Shown here: piece by piece, positions 29,317-37,699 of the stretch
Position numbering within the stretch: the stretch's first letter is position 1
Layout of the letters: each line of letters begins with the position of its first letter
From: Luteibacter sp. UNCMF331Sha3.1
Lineage (GTDB): Bacteria; Pseudomonadota; Gammaproteobacteria; Xanthomonadales; Rhodanobacteraceae
Assembly (NCBI RefSeq): GCF_900109915.1
Contig: NZ_FOBU01000002.1
Location: 1,505,170-1,569,169, forward strand
Reading direction: 5' to 3'
Length of the DNA: 64,000 nt
The notes under the pieces: generated by a model
The model's database searches: none
Told to the model about the DNA's origin: nothing
What the model saw: the letters and a program-made list of their open reading frames with translations, nothing else
Made by a program: the position numbers and the translations under genes

Positions 29317-29646
29317 CTTGTTGCCCCTGCTCTTCGTTCAGACGGAATGGATGTCGTCAGGCCCGGACGCGGACGCGCCCCTGGGTCGCCATACGGCGAG
29401 GGGTCCTGAATCGATAGATTCGGTAACCGGGAGGAATGGCGATGAGCTGGATCGCGCGTCATGCGCGTGACGTCGGCAGCCATGATCCGTGCGCGCGAAA
29501 AGTCCTCGCATCCCTCTTATCCGGCTCCGGTTCGCTGCCGGCATCGCGCGTGCGACGAGACCCGCTCCATGACCGGTGCCTCGTCAGCGGCGCGCTCGAT
29601 GCCCCCTGTTCACCGGTCACCATAGCGAATGCTGTCCGTGACACGT

Positions 29647-29662
29647 TGTGAGAAAGGTCACC
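29647..29662. promoter_or_regulatory. CRP/Clp-type site 1 (one mismatch)
   Basis: TGTGA-N6-TCACC matches the CRP/Clp consensus TGTGA-N6-TCACA in nine of ten conserved positions. Its start is exactly 21 bp from that of site 2, two helical turns, so two dimers would sit on the same face of the DNA. Confidence 0.6.
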
Positions 29663-29667
29663 CTCCA

Positions 29668-29683
29668 TGTGATCGATTTCACA
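29668..29683. promoter_or_regulatory. CRP/Clp-type site 2 (perfect palindrome core)
   Basis: TGTGATCGATTTCACA is an exact TGTGA-N6-TCACA site. In Xanthomonas the regulator Clp binds this sequence and is released by c-di-GMP, and one flanking gene encodes a c-di-GMP enzyme. Binding by the local CRP/Clp protein is inferred. Confidence 0.75.
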
Positions 29684-29849
29684 CTTTATACACATCGGTG
29701 AAATCGCGGACTGGTCGTACGACCGGTCCGCGACGCGCCATGCGGCGTTTGTGCAAAAAGGGCCCTGCGACGATGGGTCGGTTGCCGGGGGCGACAGGGG
29801 TTGCTAGCTTCCCTGCAGACACGACCTGCCATCCGCCCACCGAGGATCC

Positions 29850-32432
29850 ATGCTGCGAGCGACCCCCCACCTCTCGGCGCGGCTCATTGGCATCGTCGGT
29901 GGCCTGCTCGCTCTGATCTTTGGCGTCGGCCTGGTCTACGTCGTGGTTTCCGACCGCACCCGGCGACTCGATGCCGCGCTCGCGCAGAGCGCGGCGTTCG
30001 CCAACGGCGGCCAGCGGCTGCTGAACGCGCAGTTCCTCAACCTGCAGCGTGCGATGGAAGGCATCGCCGAGGACAGCCGGCAACTGATGGCGTCGGTACC
30101 CGGGAGCGCACCCTCGCTGATCGCGCAGAACATGGAAGGCGTCTCACGCCGTCAGGGCGAACTGCTCGATCTTCTGCTGGTGAACGCGGCGGGAGAAGCG
30201 ATCACGCCGGGCGCCGGTGACCCGACATTGCCGACCTGGACACGCGAGGACGTCGCCGCGACCGCGCTGCTCCGGCTGGGCCCCCTGCAGAACGTACACG
30301 GGGAATGGATCCTGCCCATCGCCGTCCCCACGGGCGACGGACGCTGGGTGCTGGCCAGGCTCAGGCAACGCCAGTTGCAGGATGTGGTCGATCATCTGCG
30401 CTGGGGTCGCGACGGCGTGGCGACGATCACCGATCGCTTCGGCACGATCCTGGCGCGCACGGGCGACGGCTCGAACGTGATCGGCCGATCCACCAGTGCC
30501 CTCTTCGTGCCCGCCGCGCCCGATGCCGAACGGCGTGTCAGCCGGATCGACGGCAAGGAGCGCCTGATCGCCGTGAGCGCCCCCGAAACGTTCGCCCTCT
30601 GGGTAGGGGTCGGTGTCCCCGTCGCGGAGGTACTCGGACCCTGGTACCGGTTCGTCGCCTTCTGCCTGCTCATTTATATCGTGTACTGGGCCGGCTTCAT
30701 CTACCTCTACCGCCACCTCGCGCTGGCCGCGCACGATCAGCGCGAATACGTGGCGCACCTGACGGAGGCGACGGTGCGGCTGGCCGAGGCGGAGCAGCGC
30801 TTCCGCCTCACGTTCGACAAGAACCCGTTGCCGTTCTGGGTCTACGACGTCTCGACCCTCGCTTTCCTGGAGGTCAACGAGGCCGCCGTGCGCAATTATG
30901 GCTATACGCGCGAAGAGTTCCGGTCGATGCGCATCACGGACATTCGCTCCGCCCACGATGCCGACAGCCTCAAGGACGTGATCGCCTCGCTGCGCCTCGG
31001 CCACGACGGCGATCCGGACCGCGTCTGGATCCATCGCCGCAAGGACGGCAGCACGCTGGACGTGGTCGTGCACGCGGCGGATATCGACATGCCCGGCTAC
31101 ACCGCCCGCCTGGTACTTGCTCAGGACGTGACAGAGCGCATCCGCTCGGAGCGCGCGCTGACCTACCGCGCGACGCACGACACGACCACCGGCCTGCCCA
31201 ATACCGATGCGCTCGTCGACTATCTCGACCGCGGTCTCGGCCCCGACGCCTGGTACGAGGTGGTGTACGTGCACTTGCGCGGCGTCGACCGCGTCAGCGA
31301 CACGTTCGGCCTCGACGCGGGACGCAGCGTCCTGCGTAGCATGGCGACCCGTCTCGGCGGCGTCGCGGCGGCGCATGGCATGGTCGCGCATCGCCCCGGC
31401 GAGCGCTTCCTGCTCGCCGTCACCGATCCCGCTCGGCGCGACGATGCCATCGCGGCGATCCGGGCCGCGGTCAGCGAACCGGTGGCCCTCAACGACACGC
31501 TGCACACGCTGGAACCGCAGATCGGACTGGCGACGCATCCCGACGACGGTCGCGATGCGCGTCAGGTCATCGCCAACGCGGCACTCGCCGCGCATGTGCG
31601 GACCGACGACGCCGACGACGTGCATCGCTTCGTGCCCGCGATGGCCGAGCGATCCGTGGCGCGCCTCATCCTGGCGTCCCGCATGCGCGAGGCCATCGAC
31701 GCCGGCCGTCTTGCGATGCACTTCCAGCCCGTGGTCGATGCGCATGGCGGCCAGGTGCGCAAGGTCGAGGCACTCGTGCGCTGGCCCCAGGCGGATGGTT
31801 CGTGGATCCCGCCCAACGTCTTCATTCCGCTATGCGAGGAAACGGGACTGATCGTGCCACTGGGCGAATGGGTCGTGGAGACGGCAGCGTGCGCACACAC
31901 GTCGCTCGCCGACGCGGGCCTCGGGCACCTGTCGATCGCCGTCAACGTCTCGGCGTTGCAGTTCCGGCGCACCGACGTGGCCGCGCTGGTACGAGACACG
32001 GTCCGGCGCCACGACCTGCCCTCGCATGCGCTGGAACTCGAGCTCACCGAGAGCAGCCTCATGGATCCCGTGCACGCCGTCGGCGTCCTGAGCCAGCTAC
32101 GGCAGCAGGGGACGCGCGTGTCGCTCGACGACTTCGGTACCGGTTTCTCGAGCATGGCCTACCTTCGCGACCTGCCGATCGACACGCTGAAGATCGACCG
32201 TTCGTTCGTCGCGGACATCGATACGGACGAGCGCGCCGCGTCCATCTGCCATTCGATGATCCAGCTGGCTCACACACTGGGTATGTCGGTCGTCGCCGAG
32301 GGCGTGGAGCGCGCCGCGCAGGAGCGGTGGCTCCGCGACAGCGGCTGCGACTATCTCCAGGGCTTCCACGTCGGTGCACCGGTGACGCTGGCGGAGCTCG
32401 TGCCCAACCTGCGGGCCGCCGCCGTGCCGTGA
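29850..32432 (+). CDS. membrane PAS-GGDEF-EAL protein, probable c-di-GMP phosphodiesterase
   Basis: The 860-aa product has a membrane helix at about 10-33, a periplasmic sensor region to about 265, and a second helix at about 268-290. A PAS domain follows (about 320-430; NPLPFWVYDVSTLAFLEVNE), then a GGDEF-like domain (about 440-595) and an EAL domain (about 610-850). The GGDEF signature is degenerate (HRPGERFLLAV), so it should not make c-di-GMP. The EAL domain keeps KVEALVRW, LDDFGTGFSS, KIDRSFV and VVAEGVE, so phosphodiesterase activity is likely. It is divergent from the giant adhesin, with tandem Clp-type sites between them. Confidence 0.92.
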   Translation: MLRATPHLSARLIGIVGGLLALIFGVGLVYVVVSDRTRRLDAALAQSAAFANGGQRLLNAQFLNLQRAMEGIAEDSRQLMASVPGSAPSLIAQNMEGVSRRQGELLDLLLVNAAGEAITPGAGDPTLPTWTREDVAATALLRLGPLQNVHGEWILPIAVPTGDGRWVLARLRQRQLQDVVDHLRWGRDGVATITDRFGTILARTGDGSNVIGRSTSALFVPAAPDAERRVSRIDGKERLIAVSAPETFALWVGVGVPVAEVLGPWYRFVAFCLLIYIVYWAGFIYLYRHLALAAHDQREYVAHLTEATVRLAEAEQRFRLTFDKNPLPFWVYDVSTLAFLEVNEAAVRNYGYTREEFRSMRITDIRSAHDADSLKDVIASLRLGHDGDPDRVWIHRRKDGSTLDVVVHAADIDMPGYTARLVLAQDVTERIRSERALTYRATHDTTTGLPNTDALVDYLDRGLGPDAWYEVVYVHLRGVDRVSDTFGLDAGRSVLRSMATRLGGVAAAHGMVAHRPGERFLLAVTDPARRDDAIAAIRAAVSEPVALNDTLHTLEPQIGLATHPDDGRDARQVIANAALAAHVRTDDADDVHRFVPAMAERSVARLILASRMREAIDAGRLAMHFQPVVDAHGGQVRKVEALVRWPQADGSWIPPNVFIPLCEETGLIVPLGEWVVETAACAHTSLADAGLGHLSIAVNVSALQFRRTDVAALVRDTVRRHDLPSHALELELTESSLMDPVHAVGVLSQLRQQGTRVSLDDFGTGFSSMAYLRDLPIDTLKIDRSFVADIDTDERAASICHSMIQLAHTLGMSVVAEGVERAAQERWLRDSGCDYLQGFHVGAPVTLAELVPNLRAAAVP

Positions 32433-32985
32433 CCGCGCCGGTCTCATGCACCGCGACATCCGAACGGGTGTCGCACCATGAATTGCGACTCGAAAACCAC
32501 GACGCGCTGCACAAGAACTGAACACGGCATTAGCATTTCGTCGAAGCATGACGTAGCGAATTTAACGATATTCTCACGGCGCTGCCTTAATACCGCCATA
32601 CAGATGCTGGTTAGTTGACGCGCGTCGCAAAACCGGCGCGCATCGCTTTGAGGCCCTGCGCGTCCCCTCTATGCTCAGGCCTTCATCGAACCTCCACGAC
32701 GCGGAACGGGGGTACGACGACGGCGAAGGACATCGTGGTTTCCACGAAAGGCGTCGGCCCGGGCATCGTCACCGCCCCGGGCCACGATGACGCCCGCCCC
32801 ACGACATCAACCGACGCGCCCGCGGGCGCGAAGAGCGCGTGCCCGATGGCGCGTCGCATGGAAGCGAGTGCGCGACACCTTGAAAACAGGCATTTCCAGC
32901 GTGAAGGAAGCTTCCCCGGCCATTCAGACTAGACACGATATAAACGTCTAGACGTCCATTCACTTTCTGGAAACAAAGCAGCCGC
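32433..32985. other. 553-bp intergenic leader of the exopolysaccharide locus
   Basis: No supported gene lies here. The stretch 32520-32620 is A+T-richer than its surroundings and could hold promoters. Its 3' end carries a TATAAA box (32939-32944) overlapped by a palindrome (32941-32958), 28 bp before the wzc-like start. Confidence 0.5.
32941..32958. promoter_or_regulatory. palindromic operator candidate upstream of the wzc-like gene
   Basis: TAAACGTCTAGACGTCCA has a perfect 12-bp palindromic core (ACGTCTAGACGT). Its reverse complement matches the element at 48446-48463, upstream of the wza-like gene, in 14 of 18 positions. It overlaps a TATAAA box, a position typical of repression. The regulator is not known. 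Confidence 0.6.
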
Positions 32986-35175
32986 ATGACGACGAAGATC
33001 GATCCCGCCCATGACGACGACACCATCGACCTCAATGCGTTGTTCGGCACGTTGCTGGATCACAAGTGGCTGATCGTCGCCATCACCGCGACGTTCTTCG
33101 TCGCCGGCGTGCTCTATACGATGTTCGCCACGCCGATCTACCAGGCCACTGCCGTGGTGCAGGTCGAGCAGAAGACCCCTAGCCTGCCCGGCCTCAGCGA
33201 CCTGACCCAATCGCTGGGAACGAGCGGCTCGCAGGCCACCACCGAAATCGCGCTTCTCACCTCGCGCCTCGTGGTCGGCCAGGCGGTCGACGACCTCCAT
33301 CTGGATATCATGGTGCAACCGCGGCGCTTCCCCGTGATCGGCGAGTACCTGTCGCGCGGTCGCAAGCCGGGCTCACCCGCGCCGGCGCGTTTCGGTCTCA
33401 GTCGTTATGGCTGGGGCGGCGAGCTCGTCGACATCTACAAGCTCGACCTTCCCGACACGCTGACCGGCCGCAAGCTGGAACTGCGCGCGGAAGAAGGCCA
33501 CCGCTTCGCGCTCTACGACGACGACGGCAAGCGTCTGCTCGAGGGCGCGGTCGGGCAGCTCGTCAGCGCCGGTGGCATCACGATGCAGGTGAAACAGCTC
33601 GCCGCAAATCCCGGTACGCGGTTCGACCTCGTGGTGCAGCCGAAGCTGACGGCCATCGGCCGCCTGCAATCGGACATCGTGGCGCTGGAGCAAGGCAACG
33701 ACTCCGGCATCATCGGTCTCACCTACAACCATGCCGATCCCGACCTGGCCCAGGCGGTGCTGACGCGGATCTCCGCCGCCTACGTCCGCCAGAACGTCGA
33801 GCGCAACTCCGCCGAGGCCGCCAGCCAGCTGCAGTTCGTCAAGGAGCAGCTGCCCAAGGTGCGGCAGGAACTGGATCGCGCGCAAGCGGCGATGAACGCC
33901 TTCCAGACGAAGTCGCACGCGGTCGACCTGAGCATGCAGACCAAGGGCCTGCTCGACCAGATCGTCGCGGTGGAGAACAACATCCAGCAGCTGCACCTGC
34001 AGGAGGCCGACGTCGACCGTCGCTTCACGCACGACCATCCCGCGTACAAGGCGCTTCAGCAGCAGATGGGCCAGCTGCAGGCGCAGAAGGACCAGATGCA
34101 GAAGCAGATCGGCGACCTCCCCGACACGCAGCAGCAGATCCTCAAGCTCAGCCGCGACGTGCAGGTGAGCAGCACCACGTATACCAGCCTGCTCAACCAG
34201 GCCCAGCAGCTCGACATCGCGCGCGCAGGCACCGTGGGCAACGTGCGCGTGGTGGACGCCGCCGCCGTCGACCGCACGCAGCCCGTGCAGCCGCGCAAGG
34301 CGCTCGTGGTCGTCGTCGCGACGTTCCTCGGCGGTTTTCTCGCGCTCGCCTTCGTGTTCCTTAAGCAGATCCTCAATCGCGGCGTCGAGGATCCGGCCGC
34401 GATCGAGGACCTCGGTCTCCCGGTCTATGCGTCGGTACCGCTCAGCGCCGGTCAGAGCTCCCGGTCGATACGGACGCGGCGCGGCCACGGTGCGCGCGGC
34501 CCGTTGCTCGCCATCGGCGATCCGGCGGACCTCGCGGTCGAGGCGATCCGCAGCCTGCGCACGAGCCTGCACTTCGCGCGGCTCGAGGCGAAGAACAACG
34601 TGCTGATGATCACGGGCTCCAGTCCCTTCGCCGGCAAGACCTTCGTCTCGGCGAATCTCGCGGCGGTCATCGCGCAGGCCGGGCAGCGCGTGCTGTTGGT
34701 GGACGGCGACATGCGTCGCGGCACGCTGCACCAGCTGCTCGGCACCGAGGCCGCCAACGGTATGTCCGACATCCTGGTCGGTGACGCCACGATCGAAGAC
34801 GTTCGCCGCAAGGGTCCCTTGCCGAACATCGATTTCATCAGCCGGGGCCGCGTGCCGCCGAATCCGTCCGAACTGCTGATGCACGAGAACTTCACCCGTT
34901 TCATCGAAACCGTGATACCGGCCTACGACCTCGTGATCATCGATACGCCGCCCATTCTCGCCGTCACCGACGCGGCCGTCATCGGGCACTACGCCGGCAC
35001 GAGCCTGCTCGTCGCGCGTTTCGGTCTCAACAAGGCGCGCGAGCTCGCACTGGCGAAGCAGCGTTTCGAGCAGAACGGCGTGTCGCTGAAAGGCGCGATC
35101 TTCAACGCGGTGGAACGGCGCACGTCGGGCTACTCGACCTACGCCTACTACAAGTACAAGGCCGAACCGGCCTGA
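32986..35175 (+). CDS. Wzc-like polysaccharide co-polymerase / tyrosine autokinase
   Basis: This 729-aa inner-membrane protein controls chain length and export. The Wzz domain with the first helix is at about 28-48 (WLIVAITATFFVAGVLYTMF), a long coiled-coil periplasmic region spans about 270-400, and a second helix lies at about 440-463. The cytoplasmic BY-kinase domain has Walker A SSPFAGKTFVSANLA (about 545-560), Walker A' VLLVDGDMRRGTL and Walker B LVIIDTPPILAVTDA. The C-terminus is a tyrosine cluster (GYSTYAYYKYKAEPA), the autophosphorylation tail that Wzb dephosphorylates. It heads the first rightward operon. A palindrome lies just upstream. Confidence 0.93.
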   Translation: MTTKIDPAHDDDTIDLNALFGTLLDHKWLIVAITATFFVAGVLYTMFATPIYQATAVVQVEQKTPSLPGLSDLTQSLGTSGSQATTEIALLTSRLVVGQAVDDLHLDIMVQPRRFPVIGEYLSRGRKPGSPAPARFGLSRYGWGGELVDIYKLDLPDTLTGRKLELRAEEGHRFALYDDDGKRLLEGAVGQLVSAGGITMQVKQLAANPGTRFDLVVQPKLTAIGRLQSDIVALEQGNDSGIIGLTYNHADPDLAQAVLTRISAAYVRQNVERNSAEAASQLQFVKEQLPKVRQELDRAQAAMNAFQTKSHAVDLSMQTKGLLDQIVAVENNIQQLHLQEADVDRRFTHDHPAYKALQQQMGQLQAQKDQMQKQIGDLPDTQQQILKLSRDVQVSSTTYTSLLNQAQQLDIARAGTVGNVRVVDAAAVDRTQPVQPRKALVVVVATFLGGFLALAFVFLKQILNRGVEDPAAIEDLGLPVYASVPLSAGQSSRSIRTRRGHGARGPLLAIGDPADLAVEAIRSLRTSLHFARLEAKNNVLMITGSSPFAGKTFVSANLAAVIAQAGQRVLLVDGDMRRGTLHQLLGTEAANGMSDILVGDATIEDVRRKGPLPNIDFISRGRVPPNPSELLMHENFTRFIETVIPAYDLVIIDTPPILAVTDAAVIGHYAGTSLLVARFGLNKARELALAKQRFEQNGVSLKGAIFNAVERRTSGYSTYAYYKYKAEPA

Positions 35176-35216
35176 CCCGTTCCTTCGACACCGGATACAT
35201 GGACGAAACGAGCACT

Positions 35217-36449
35217 ATGGCGCGCATCCTGATCATCGGCAACCACACCTGCGGCAACCGCGGCGACTGCGCGATCCTGCGTGGCCTGCTGCAGTGCCTG
35301 GAAGACGCGTCGCCGCACAGCCACATCGACGTCACCAGCCGCTTCCCCGTCAGCTCGAGCTGGCTGCTGGGGCGCAAGCTCCTGCCCGATACGCTGAACG
35401 CGTACTACCACGAGGCCGGCAAGAAGCGGTTCGGATCGCTGCGTGCCCGCGCACTTCGCCGTATCGTGCCGCGCGCGCTCTTCGGCCACCTCCGCCGCCG
35501 TTGGTGGTCGCGCTTCGTACCCCTGCCCCGTCGCCATCGCGACTACGTGGCGGCGCTGCGCTCGTACGATCTCGTGATCCAGGTCGGCGGTTCGTTCTTC
35601 GTCGACCTCTACGGACCGACGCAGTACGACCAGAGCATCTGCGCGATGCTCGCCGACCGGCCCGTGTACATGATCGGACACAGCGTGGGGCCTTTCGATC
35701 ACGCGTTCTTCCGCACCATGTCGCAGGACATCATGGCGCGCGTGAATGCCCTCGCCCTGCGAGAGGAAGTCAGCGTGCGCCACATGGTGGCGAGCGGCAT
35801 TCCACAGGACAAGGTGCGCTGGGCCGCCGACACCGCATGGCTGGTCGACGCGGGTGCGCCGGTATCCGTGGATACCGCGCGCCCCACCGTCGCCGTCACC
35901 TTCCGCGAACTGGCTCCCTTCGACAAGCGACTGGGCGTGACGCAGGCGCAGTACGAAACGGCGTTCGCCGCGCTGCTCGACGACGTCATCGATGCCGGCT
36001 ACCGGGTCGCGGCGTTCTCCACCTGCACGGCGATCGACGGCTACCCGAAGGACGACCGGATGATCGCGCTGAAGGTGAAGGCCCGGCTGCGCCGGCCCGA
36101 CGCGTTCCACGTCGAGATGGACGAACTCAACGACGTCGAACTGGGCCAGCGTCTCGGCGCCTGCGTGCTGACCATCGCGACCCGCCTGCACAGCGCCATC
36201 ATCTCCATGAACTTCGGCACGCCTGCCGTCGCGCTCAACTACGAGCACAAGTCCGAAGGCGTGATGAAGCGCCTTGGAGTCGACGAGTTGGCGATGCCGG
36301 TGCCCGCGCTGCTCGACGGCTCGCTGCGGGACAAGGTGCTCGCCCTCCTCGCCGACGAGGCCCTGCGGCCCCGCGTCGCCGCCGCCGTCGTGCGCGAGAA
36401 GGCCTTCGCACGCGAAGCCGTGCTCGCCACGCTGGCGATCGGAGCGTGA
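35217..36449 (+). CDS. polysaccharide pyruvyl transferase family protein (WcaK/AmsJ-like)
   Basis: The product has 410 aa from ATG 35217, chosen because MARILIIGNHTCGNRGDCAILRGL aligns with the start of WcaK; another ATG at 35199 adds six residues. The family adds a ketal-linked pyruvate to sugars of exopolysaccharides. Characteristic parts are the N-terminal NHTCGNRGD loop, IQVGGSFFVDLYG and the C-terminal TIATRLHSAIISMNFGTPAVALNY segment. The gene follows the wzc-like gene by 41 bp and lies 2 bp before the GT4 gene. The polymer is therefore predicted to carry pyruvate. Confidence 0.9.
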   Translation: MARILIIGNHTCGNRGDCAILRGLLQCLEDASPHSHIDVTSRFPVSSSWLLGRKLLPDTLNAYYHEAGKKRFGSLRARALRRIVPRALFGHLRRRWWSRFVPLPRRHRDYVAALRSYDLVIQVGGSFFVDLYGPTQYDQSICAMLADRPVYMIGHSVGPFDHAFFRTMSQDIMARVNALALREEVSVRHMVASGIPQDKVRWAADTAWLVDAGAPVSVDTARPTVAVTFRELAPFDKRLGVTQAQYETAFAALLDDVIDAGYRVAAFSTCTAIDGYPKDDRMIALKVKARLRRPDAFHVEMDELNDVELGQRLGACVLTIATRLHSAIISMNFGTPAVALNYEHKSEGVMKRLGVDELAMPVPALLDGSLRDKVLALLADEALRPRVAAAVVREKAFAREAVLATLAIGA

Positions 36450-36451
36450 CC

Positions 36452-37699
36452 ATGACCGTCCTCTTCGTGCTGCCGGAGTTTCCGCGCTACTCGGAAACGT
36501 TCGTGATCGATCAGATCGTCGGACTGCTCGATCGGGGCTTCGACGTGCGCATCCTCGCGGTGAGCCGCGGCCAGGACCCGAAGACCGGCGACATCGTGTC
36601 GACGCGCGGGCTGATGGACCGGGCCACGTTCGTGTTCCCCCAGGCCGCCAGTGGCGCCCGCAAGTGGACGCTGCTGCTGCGCCGGCTGCGCGACGTGCTC
36701 CCCGGCCTGCCCGACGCGCGCGTGCGACGGGCGCTGTCGGTGCGTCGCTATGGGCATGCGGCGAAGAGTCTGGTCCTCGCCGGCGCCGCGCGGCGCCTGG
36801 CGCAGCCGCTCCGTGCGGACGCGATCATCGCGCACTTCGGGCCCATGGGCGTGCTGGCCGCGAACCTGCGTTCGCTGGGACTGCTGGAGGGGCCGCTGTT
36901 CACGGTGTTCCACGGCTACGACCTTTCCCAGCACGGCGTGCTCGCGCGGCATGCCGACGACTACCGCCGCCTCTTCGACAGCGGCGAACGCATGCTGCCG
37001 ATCAGCGAACGCTGGGCGCTGAAGCTCGCCATGCTCGGTTGCGACACCGACAAGATCCAGGTGCACCGCATGGGCGTGGACCTCGACAGCTTCCCTTTCC
37101 GCGCGCCGGTCGCCGGCATTCCCGATGCGTCGCGTACGCTGCGCGTGGTCAGCGTGGCCCGGCTGGTCGAGAAGAAAGGCGTCACCTATCTCTGCGAAGC
37201 CATGGCGCTGCTGGCCGCGCGGGGCGTACCCGCCACGCTCGAGGTGATCGGCGACGGTCCATTGCAGGCGTCGCTCCGGCGCTTCGTCGACGACCGCGCG
37301 CTCGGCGACCGGGTGTTCCTGAGCGGGCGACGCGACAAGGCCTACGTCCAATCCGCGCTCGCGGCGGCCGACGTGTTTGCCCTTCCGAGCGTGACCGCCA
37401 TCGACGGCGATCAGGAAGGCATTCCGGTGTCGCTCATGGAAGCGATGGCCAGCGGCGTGCCCTGCCTGTCCACCGTCCATAGCGGCATCCCCGAACTCAT
37501 CGAAGACGGTCGCTCCGGCTGGCTGGTGCCCGAGCGCGACGCGCCCGCGCTGGCGGACAGGCTGGAAGCGATCCAGCGCGGAGACTACGACATCGCCGCG
37601 CTGGCGCGTCGCGCCCGCTATACCGTCGAAGCCCACTTCGACCAGCGGCGCCTCCACGACGAGCTGGCCACACGGCTCGCGATGGAGACGCCGGCATGA
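36452..37699 (+). CDS. family 4 glycosyltransferase (WcaL-like)
   Basis: This 415-aa GT-B enzyme opens with LFVLPEFPRYSETFVIDQI, the WcaL/AmsK-type start, and has the C-terminal nucleotide-sugar site VFALPSVTAIDGDQEGIPVSLMEAMASGVP with the E-x7-E pattern. It probably adds one sugar to the lipid-linked repeat unit on the cytoplasmic face. Longer in-frame starts run back into the pyruvyl transferase gene and are rejected. Its TGA overlaps the next ATG (ATGA). Confidence 0.9.
   Translation: MTVLFVLPEFPRYSETFVIDQIVGLLDRGFDVRILAVSRGQDPKTGDIVSTRGLMDRATFVFPQAASGARKWTLLLRRLRDVLPGLPDARVRRALSVRRYGHAAKSLVLAGAARRLAQPLRADAIIAHFGPMGVLAANLRSLGLLEGPLFTVFHGYDLSQHGVLARHADDYRRLFDSGERMLPISERWALKLAMLGCDTDKIQVHRMGVDLDSFPFRAPVAGIPDASRTLRVVSVARLVEKKGVTYLCEAMALLAARGVPATLEVIGDGPLQASLRRFVDDRALGDRVFLSGRRDKAYVQSALAAADVFALPSVTAIDGDQEGIPVSLMEAMASGVPCLSTVHSGIPELIEDGRSGWLVPERDAPALADRLEAIQRGDYDIAALARRARYTVEAHFDQRRLHDELATRLAMETPA

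Larger units (their letters stand above)
29317..29849. other. 533-bp divergent intergenic region between adhesin and GGDEF/EAL gene
   Basis: I see no gene here; the short frames have no family features or ribosome sites. It contains two CRP/Clp-type palindromes (annotated separately) about 330-365 bp upstream of the adhesin start and 170-200 bp upstream of the GGDEF/EAL start. An A+T-richer patch around 29640-29705, including TTTATACACATC, is the most likely promoter zone. Confidence 0.6.

Noticed and set aside
18664-29409. Very long open frames on the plus strand opposite the adhesin gene (one over 1300 codons)
   Set aside because: They mirror the repetitive high-GC adhesin sequence, have Arg/Ala/Val-rich composition with no domain pattern, no signal and no ribosome sites.
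35294-36451. Upstream in-frame extension of the GT4 glycosyltransferase through the pyruvyl transferase gene
   Set aside because: The extension overlaps a well-supported gene in another frame and adds residues without family similarity; the start at 36452 matches WcaL-type proteins.
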